A stretch of 64,000 bases of DNA, from positions 16,575,462-16,639,461 of the forward strand of contig NC_061818.1 in assembly GCF_021462225.1 (NCBI RefSeq), given 5' to 3'. This DNA comes from Girardinichthys multiradiatus (taxonomy: Eukaryota > Chordata > Actinopteri > Cyprinodontiformes > Goodeidae). Each line of letters starts with the position of its first letter. Within the stretch, counting starts at the first letter, position 1. The position numbers were made by a program, and so were the translations under genes. Below the pieces are notes generated by a model. The model saw nothing but the letters and a program-made list of their open reading frames with translations. It did no database searches and was not told where the DNA came from. Positions 57,080 to 64,000 of the stretch are shown here, in pieces.

Positions 57080-57645
57080 CCAAATTTGTATGGTTCAGTT
57101 TCAGAAGACACACTCAGGCCTGATTGCTGCCAGAGCTGGAAAATCAAAAAATTACTTGTCTGACATGAAGCAGGCCAAAAGATCGCAAAAAGCATGTCAT
57201 TCCCTGATTTAGTTTGAGAATCAATGAAAATGAAACTCACCGACATCTAGTCTGGAAAGTCTTACAAAGCAATTTCCAGGGCTTTGGGACTCCAGCGAAG
57301 CATTGAGGCAGTCCTTATTCACAAATGAAGAAAGCATCAAACACTGGTGAAATTTTCCAGAAATGGCCAGCCAACAAATATTACTATAAGACTGCCAAAA
57401 CGTCTGTGTTCAATATTCAACAATAACAAAGAGATTGGGAAAATGGTATCCATTTAAGACTTCTAAGGGCAGAATAACTACTGATCCGACATGACCCAAA
57501 AGTCATCTTGATTCTCAAGACTTTTGGGAAAATATTCTGTGGACTAAAGACATAAAAACAAAACTTTTTGGAAGGTGTGTGTCCTGTTACATTTGATGTA
57601 AAACTAACACTGAATTGCAGAAAAATACTAACAAACACTTCCCGA
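57080..57645 (+). mobile_element. Tc1-like relic, 5' two-thirds of the transposase gene
   Basis: Fragments in order: gggactccagcgaagcattg, ggccagccaacaaatattac, agacttttgggaaaatattc and aactttttggaaggtgtgtg. These belong to the same family as 22252-25175. It breaks off before the catalytic region. No open frame. Confidence 0.72.
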
Positions 57646-57929
57646 TCGCCTGACTATCGTGGGCTAAATGTTAATCTAAGATTGCCACCAGGTGGTCAGG
57701 TAGCTGAATTATTTAGAAGATAAGTCCAGCTACCTCACTGTAGCAACCACTGCAAGCATTCAGATCAGGTTCAATGCTTAGGTGAATGAATTCTTTATCA
57801 GTGCAGAAAAAGCATCTGCTTAACTTAGCATAAGACTGTAATCTGGTCAATGCTATTACGTTTGGTTGACATTACAGTGTATAGTATATACAATATATAT
57901 AATTGTGTAGCAATTGCTTATTGTGCGGC

Positions 57930-59645
57930 AGTATATATAGCATCATGGATTGTCGTGCTCATGCCACAGAATTTACAGAAAAACTTGGGGCTTGGCTGGA
58001 GATTAACTTATGATTAACTAAACATTTATATTAAAGACTCTTTTAAGACCAAGGAGACCCAACTAGATAAAACTTTATCACTTGAAAATATATGTGTAAA
58101 TGTGACTTTATCTCCACGCATGATGTTTAACATCCTTGTATTGTATAAGCCACCATCTAGTTGCCCACAAACCTTTTTTCAAAATTTAGAAAAACAAATC
58201 AAAACTTTTAAATACAATAGTGAAGTGATCTGTTACGGGAATTTCAATGTTAACTGGTTGGATAAATCCAATAGGAAACACCTTAAAGAATTAACATCAA
58301 AATATGATTTTCATCATTTTATAAAGGGACCCACTCGTCTAACAAAAACATCAAAGACAGCAATAGATTTAGTTTTTTCCAATAAAACTGAAAGAATTTC
58401 AAAAATATACAATCTGGTGTGTGGCCTATCAGATCATAACATGATATTGATTTCCAGAAAACTCTCAAAAAAGCAGGTAACTGGATATAAAAATGATCAA
58501 CAGGTAACAAAGTTAACAATTCCCCACAAGGACCTCATAATTTTTGAGAACAAGTTAACAAACATTAAGTGGGATGAAGTAGTAAAACATAGTCAAACGT
58601 ATGACTGTTGCAATATATTTACTTCTATAATGAGTAATGTTTTAGATAAGTTTTTAAAACAATGTACAAAGAACTCGGACAACCAACGATCTAAACTTCA
58701 AAATAAATGGAGAACTAATTGAATAGGTAGAACAAGAAAAATATTTAGTAGTAATATTAGATCCTCAATTAAATTTCAAAAGTCACATTAAAAGCATTGT
58801 AAGAACAATGAAGGCGAGTATGAACTGTTTCAAAATGATCAGGAGCTGTCTGACATTAGAATGTGCTCATGTCTTTTTGAATACAATGATCCTGTCACAT
58901 CTGTCCTACTGCACTGCTGTTTGGTCTCAGACCAGTCAAACAACCTTAAAGCGAATCGAAAGGCTATATAATCAGACTTTAAAGACTTTTGATAAAAAGC
59001 CCATTCGATTTCATCACGGTCACATCTTACGTAAATATAAAATCTTAAATTTTGTGAATTTTGTTAATCTTAGCTATATAAAGTTGATTTTTAAATGTTT
59101 GATTAGACTTGCACCTGAGCCACTTTGTAAATTTGTTAACAGACTGGACACCTCCAGGTCAATGAAAGCTGCTACAAGTGGAAACTGTAAAGTTCCATTT
59201 TGTAAAACATCTTTTGCGAAACATTTCTTTTCTGTTAAAGGAACCAACCTATGGAATGGTCTTCCTGTTAATATTAAGACTTTGACTAGCCTGTCCACTT
59301 TCAAAAAACAAGCAAAATCCTGTCTCACACAGCAGCAGCAGTGTGGCCATGTCATATGAAATGCATAACTGTATATATGAGGCGTACATTTATTTGATCT
59401 TGAGTGGATGTGTTAATTTTATTACAGTGATTTTAATAGTACTAACTGGTTTCTGGACATTTCTGATTGCATTCATTGCCACTGTTTTTACTTTTTATTT
59501 ATTTTAACTGTTAAAAGCCCTTCAAGGGACAGGTGCTGCAAATTAGCTATGGCTATAAGCACTATGATACAGGCATCAGATTATTTTGCATATAATGATC
59601 TATGTTTATTGTATCTGTCCCTACCAAATAAATAATAAACCCAAT
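57930..59645 (+). mobile_element. CR1/L2-like LINE relic, internally deleted
   Basis: The endonuclease part at 58102-58722 keeps GNFNVNWLD, PTRLTKTSKTAIDLVFSN and SDHNM, the hallmarks of an APE-type endonuclease. A stop follows. Then 58729-59359 encodes the very C-terminal end of the reverse transcriptase protein (LSYCTAVWSQTSQTTLKRIE and onward). The polymerase core between them, with its FADD motif, is missing. An A/T-rich 3' UTR follows to about 59645. The layout places it in the jockey/CR1/L2 superfamily; the exact clade is not assigned. Confidence 0.82.
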
Positions 59646-60389
59646 TTCTAAAGTGTACAGAGGTGATGTTTGGGCATTATTTACTTAAGGCTACGTGTCT
59701 TCATGTGCCACGAAATACAAGGGAGATCCACAGTGGTCTGAATCACTCTGGTTTTAAATCCATGCATCACTACAAGGCTGTAGACAAACTGAGAGATACA
59801 ACCAAATCTAAAGCTAGTGCAGCTCTAATTACCTATCTAGGTTTAACCAAAGTTTTTATTTGTTCTCTCATGAATCAGGGAAACATTAACCTTTAAAGCA
59901 ATTTTAAGATAGATGTTGGCTTTTAAATTAACAGAGGGTCAGTGTTGGTCGTAAAAGGGTAAAATGTGTCATTATTGCATCCAAAGAACTGTCCTACTTG
60001 TAAAAAGATCACATGGAACTCCAGCCAGTGCCAGGTGTGAGCTGTGCTAATGGGAGCTACTAAAAGGTCAAAGTAAAAGAGTGTGGACTGGTGTTTGTGA
60101 AGATGTTTTTCCCCTTTAACACCTGAGAATGCTTGGAGAATGTCGGGGCAATTCGACCTGAATTTATTTTACAGTTAATGCTCCAAAAGACTAAAGACAA
60201 AACTCCACTTGTGACTACAGAAAATCTGTAGAGTTTTCTGCAAAAAAGAGTGTTTTTGCTAGTGCAGCGAAGTTAAATGCTCATTTTAGGACAAAGGTAA
60301 GAAAAAGTCAAAAGAAAGATATGGTGTCAATCCAGGGCCTAAGTGAAGATTAAAAGTGGAGAAGTCCTGAAGAAAAATTCCTTATGATG
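59646..60389. other. Intergenic, nothing recognised
   Basis: About 0.75 kb without exon or repeat that I can support. Confidence 0.45.
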
Positions 60390-61700
60390 TGGTTCTTGCT
60401 ATGACTCATTTAATCATCTATTACACTTTTCCAATTTTCACTTTTAAGAAATTTTGACAATAGTGTGTAATTTTTCTTCCAATTCACTATTATGCACCTT
60501 TTCGTGTTGGTCTACTGCACAAAATCCCTATAAAATGCATTTAAGTTTGTGGTTGTAACACTACTGTCGTGAGGTGACATCTTTGGACTTTTTTGTGGTT
60601 TTATGTTTTGACTTTAGTTTGGTTTTGTAGTCATGGTTGTTTGTTTATTTCCTGCCTCCTAGTGTTTGTTGTTTTATCTCCTAGTTCCTTTAGTGGTTTC
60701 TTTTCTATTACTTGTTATGGTTTTCTTATGATTAGGACTATTTTTATGTTTGTTTTTCTAGTTTCCTTGTTTTCCTTGTAGTTTCTAGTTTAGTTTCCCA
60801 TGTATTATATCTGTGTTTATTTATGTTTTGGTATTTGTTCCCTGCGCTCTTTGTTTACTAGTTTATTTTCTCTGTTGCTCCTCGTCCTGGTTCCCTTTCT
60901 GTGGTTTAGGTTTTGTTTTTTTACAGTCAGGGTTTCTTTATGTGTTCTTTGTTAATTATTAGGTTTTGGTGTTTCTTGTATTCCCTCTAGTTTCTCAGTT
61001 TACTTTAGTTAATGATTATTCTAGGTTCTTATGTCTCTTTTGGTTTATTATCTCCATCTATAGTTTTTCTTAGTTCTGTTTCCCTGAGTCTTGTTATTTA
61101 TAGTTTTGTTTTTGTAGTCACATTCCTTTGGTTATGTTATTGTCTAGCTTCCCTCATGTTTTCCCCTCTGGATTTATGTTATGGTTTAGCTCTCGTGTTT
61201 CGTTTTGTTTCTAGCCTTGTCACCTTGGCAACTATTCACATTCCCTCAGTTCTCTACAGCCTGGTCCACACCCAAATTCCATCTCCCCTGATTTCCTATC
61301 TCTCATTCTCATTGGTCCATACTCCACTTCCTTCTGTTCATAAGCTCTCTGTTCTTGTTTGTTCCTCGCTGGTTCCTTCCGTTCGAATCCCCGTTCATAT
61401 CTCTGTTCACCTACCTTCGTCTATGTACTTTGCCTACTATGTTCCTGCAGTATCAACTTTGCAAGTTTTTGGATTTCTTGTATCTGCAGTGATTTTGCTA
61501 CATTCCTGCTACATTTGGAAAACCTTTTTGAACTTATCTTTGAATAAAAGAAGAAGACTCCTTTAAACATGCAGCTGCTGAGCTCTTGTCTGTGCTTTGG
61601 TCACTCTAAACTTCAGAACCCGACAACTACAAACAGTTTCCATGTATAAATATTTATTCACTGTAAGAGATTCCTTTCCATGATTTTGTTGTACTTGCTG
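60390..61700 (-). mobile_element. Tc1-like relic carrying a solo LTR
   Basis: The left part (60390-60564) has family terminal-repeat sequence (cgtgttggtctactgcacaa, aagtttgtggttgtaacac). The continuation after the LTR (cagtttccatgtataaatat) matches the tip of the same repeat. Only the end of the Tc1 element remains. Confidence 0.6.
60565..61625 (+). mobile_element. Solo LTR, 1061 bp, with 5-bp target duplication
   Basis: It starts TGTCGTGAGG and ends ACCCGACA. Identical ACTAC flanks lie at 60560-60564 and 61626-61630. The body is extremely T-rich on this strand and AATAAA occurs near 61542. A 184-codon open frame inside is a by-product of this composition. It is related in style to the shorter TGTC...GACA repeats at 26637 and 51082. 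Confidence 0.82.
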
Positions 61701-61984
61701 ATGGTGGTCAGAGGGCCCGGTGGCACCGAATATATAGCAGCCTTACATCTGTCAGTGTGCTCCAGGGCAGCTGTTGCTACAATGTACCCTACTATGAATG
61801 TGTGAATGGGTGGTTGACTGATTGTAGTGTAAAGTACATTGGAGTCCTTGGACTTGGCAAAGAGCTATACAAATGCAGTGCATGTCATTTGCTACCTGAA
61901 ACAACATTTTATATGGTACCATATATGTGTAACTTTTATTTGTTTAGCTTAGGAATTGAAGCTTGATGCCATGATTTAGCTGTA

Positions 61985-62985
61985 TTCATCTTCTCATCAA
62001 ATTTAGATCATCTTTCTTGACACTGGTGAAAAATACATCCCCACAGCATCATGCTACTACCTCCATGTTTCGTTCGTTCGTCGTCTTCCGCTTATCCAGG
62101 ACCGGGTCGCGGGGGCAGCAGACTCAGCAGAGACGCCCAGACGTCCCTCTCTCCAGACACCTCCTCCAGTTCCTCCAGGGGGAGCCCAAGGCGTTCCCAG
62201 GCCAGCCGAGAGACATAGTCCCTCCAGCGTGTCCTGGGCCGTCCCCTGGGCCTCCTCCCGGTGGGACGTGCCTGGAACACCTCCCGAGGAAGGCGTCCAG
62301 GAGGCATCCGGTATAGATGCCCGAGCCACCTCAACTGGCTCCTCTCGATGTGGAGGAGCAGCGGCTCTACTCCGAGCCCCTCCCGGATGGCCGAGCTCCT
62401 CACCCTATCTCTAAGGGAGTGCCCGGCCACCCTACGGAGGAAGCTCATTTCAGCCGCTTGTATCCGGGATCTCGTTCTTTCGGTCATGACCCAAAGTTCA
62501 TGGCCATAGGTGAGGGTAGGAACGTAGACCGACCAGTAAATTGAGAGCTTTGCTTTTCGGCTCAGCTCTCTCTTCACCACAATGGACCGGCACAGCGCCC
62601 CCATTACTGTGGCAGCTGCACCGATCCGTCTGTCGATCTCCCGCTCCATTCTTCCCTCACTCGTGAACAAGACCCCGAGATACTTAAACTCCTCCACTTG
62701 AGGCAGGAACTCCCCTCCAACCTGAAGAGGACAAGCCACCCTTTTCCGGTCGAGTACCATGGCCTCGGACTTGGAGGAGCTGATCCTCATCCCAGCCGCT
62801 TCACACTCGGCTGCGAACCGCCACAGCGCATGCTGTAGGTCTTGGCTAGAGGGGGCCAGCAGGACCACGTCATCCGCAAAAAGAAGAGACGAAATCCACT
62901 TTCGTGGACCTCCATGTTTCACTTTGCATAAAAGTATGTGGTTGTAACGTGATACATTGGAAAAAGTTTATGGTCTATGTATGTA
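61985..62985 (-). mobile_element. Tc1-like fragment split by a LINE insertion
   Basis: Left piece: tttcttgacactggtgaaaa and catccccacagcatcatgct. Right piece: aagtatgtggttgtaacgtg. Together they are a short, deleted piece of the same Tc1 family as 8247-8995. Confidence 0.65.
62072..62907 (-). mobile_element. 5'-truncated non-LTR retrotransposon with 13-bp target duplication
   Basis: ACCTCCATGTTTC is repeated exactly at 62059-62071 and 62908-62920. The insert reads on the - strand and ends in a CGAA-type tandem (gttcgttcg on +). It carries one uninterrupted frame (about 270 codons, stop at 62092) for the end of a reverse-transcriptase protein. This begins right at the catalytic FADDVVLLAPS motif, continues through YLGVLFTSEG, and ends with a Cys-poor, Arg-rich C-terminus (RPRGRPRTRWRDYVSRLAWE). 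Markedly GC-rich compared with its surroundings. I think it is RTE- or CR1-like but do not assign a clade. Recent, since the frame and target duplication are intact. Confidence 0.88.
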
Positions 62986-63094
62986 TTTGTACTGCAGATT
63001 AAATAATATGCAATGAAAGGAACACTACTGATGGTGTCATACATATGTATGTTTATTCCTGGACGCGAGAGAATTTGTGCACCCTTTCATCAAA

Positions 63095-63365
63095 CATTTT
63101 GACAGGTGGGCGGGACTTCCGGTGAGGGCGGGACTTCCGGTGGGGGCCATGTGGGCGCCATGTGGTTGCCATGTGGGCAGGAGGTCACGTGGTCAAGCTG
63201 GGGGGGTGTCCAAGGGGGGCGTAACAGTGGATGTTGATTGGTTGTCGTCATTAGGGGCGATACCTTAAATGAGTCAATTAAAACACAGGGGTGTGTTTAA
63301 GGGTGTTACGGGGAAGGCCTTAAATGAGCCAATTAAAACACACAGGGGTGTGTTTAAGGGTGTTA
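63095..63365 (+). repeat. GC-rich cluster of short direct repeats
   Basis: ggcgggacttccggtg occurs twice at about 63112-63141, then gccatgtgg-type units three times. A longer unit (ttaaatgagtcaattaaaac ... ggggtgtgtttaagggtgtt) is duplicated at about 63265 and 63321. ACTTCCGG is the reverse of an ETS-factor core. No coding capacity seen. Confidence 0.6.
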
Positions 63366-64000
63366 TTAATAATCTGTATGTTTTTTCAGGCGTTAATACA
63401 TCTAAAAAACAAAAATAAATAAAAGACATGCATCCTTTTATATTTTAAAGGTATAATCAACTTAATGTTGACCTATCACATGAAATCCTAATAAAGGAAC
63501 TGTGTAACCTGACAGAATTGTAAGTTAATTTTGCTTTACAGCAGGACCTATTTGTTGAATATATGAGCCAGTCTAAATCCGTTCAAAATAGAAAAGACCT
63601 AAAAAGTAAATAAAAAAATTGTGCTTCACTACATCGATGGAACGAGAAAAACCTTCAGCTTCTGCGTCAACATACTGGAAAAGCAGCTGAAATAGGTAAG
63701 ACGAATATGAGATTAACAGAAAAAAAAAGAACATCAGTATACTGTTTCCAAGTTACAAATTGACTCTAGCAATGATGTGTTTGTTTTTGAATCATGAGAG
63801 ACTCCATTTTAGGAAAAAGGAATGATAATTTTAGTTACCTGTAGCTTTTCTAAAACATTTACTTTTTCATCTTAGAGTTACAGGGTTACAGTTATTCTAT
63901 ATCCAACTGTTAGGGGCGATGTCAGGAAGGGGCAGTTACGTCTGTTTCTTAGATAACATATCACCTTTGAACTCAAGAAGGGTTTTGGTCTTAAAAACAT
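63366..64000. other. Right end, nothing firm
   Basis: AT-rich. A short open stretch ending at a good donor (AATAG|GTAAGA, about 63695) could be a 5' exon of a gene beyond the window, but there is no further support. Confidence 0.3.

Noticed and set aside
61012..61566. 184-codon open frame, hydrophobic
   Set aside because: It lies wholly within the T-rich solo LTR at 60565-61625. The Phe/Leu/Val/Ser content follows from base composition, and there is no domain or initiation context.

Overview
The window looks like teleost fish nuclear DNA. It is AT-rich, its genes are split by introns with GT/AG borders, and it is full of Tc1/mariner relics, fish-type LINE and SINE pieces and LTR elements. 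The species cannot be named from sequence alone. The exon models were built by hand from splice sites, reading frame and remembered family motifs. No database was searched.

Left part (1-20 kb): the 3' exons of a PDGF-B-like growth-factor gene (pdgfb, + strand, 1865-6740). They encode the processing site, all eight cystine-knot cysteines and a basic C-terminal tail. Between the growth-factor domain and the tail lies an unusually long 802-bp exon. It encodes an acidic, coiled-coil and His-rich segment. The signal-peptide and first propeptide exons were not found. Downstream is intergenic DNA with Tc1 relics, plus one Tc1-like element (11834-13443) that has an uninterrupted transposase, matching terminal inverted repeats and TA flanks.

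Middle (19.9-40.5 kb): a complete csf2rb gene (common beta receptor of the GM-CSF/IL-3/IL-5 class) on the - strand. It has fourteen coding exons that join in frame to 700 codons plus a stop. The order is signal peptide, four fibronectin-III-type domains, membrane segment, Box 1 and a tail with tyrosine motifs. Its introns are crowded with mobile DNA. They hold a decayed gammaretrovirus-like provirus in antisense (27598-35115, paired LTRs, 5-bp target duplication), a 1.46-kb solo LTR nested in a Tc1 relic, a DD36E Tc1-like element, and other relics.

Right part (40.5-64 kb): mostly gene-poor. About 4 kb upstream of csf2rb on the same strand are exons that look like a small secreted four-helix cytokine: a 66-bp phase-0 exon, then a Cys-rich terminal exon with a stop and poly(A) signal. 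A possible first exon lies behind a TATA box. This is the most interesting candidate here, because a short-chain cytokine beside the beta-chain receptor gene would be notable. Its identity is unproven. Further right are a possible receptor-like exon (51500-51680), an isolated possible + strand exon (53235-53321), a CR1/L2-like LINE relic, a solo LTR with a 5-bp target duplication, a 5'-truncated LINE with a 13-bp target duplication, and GC-rich direct repeats near 63.2 kb.
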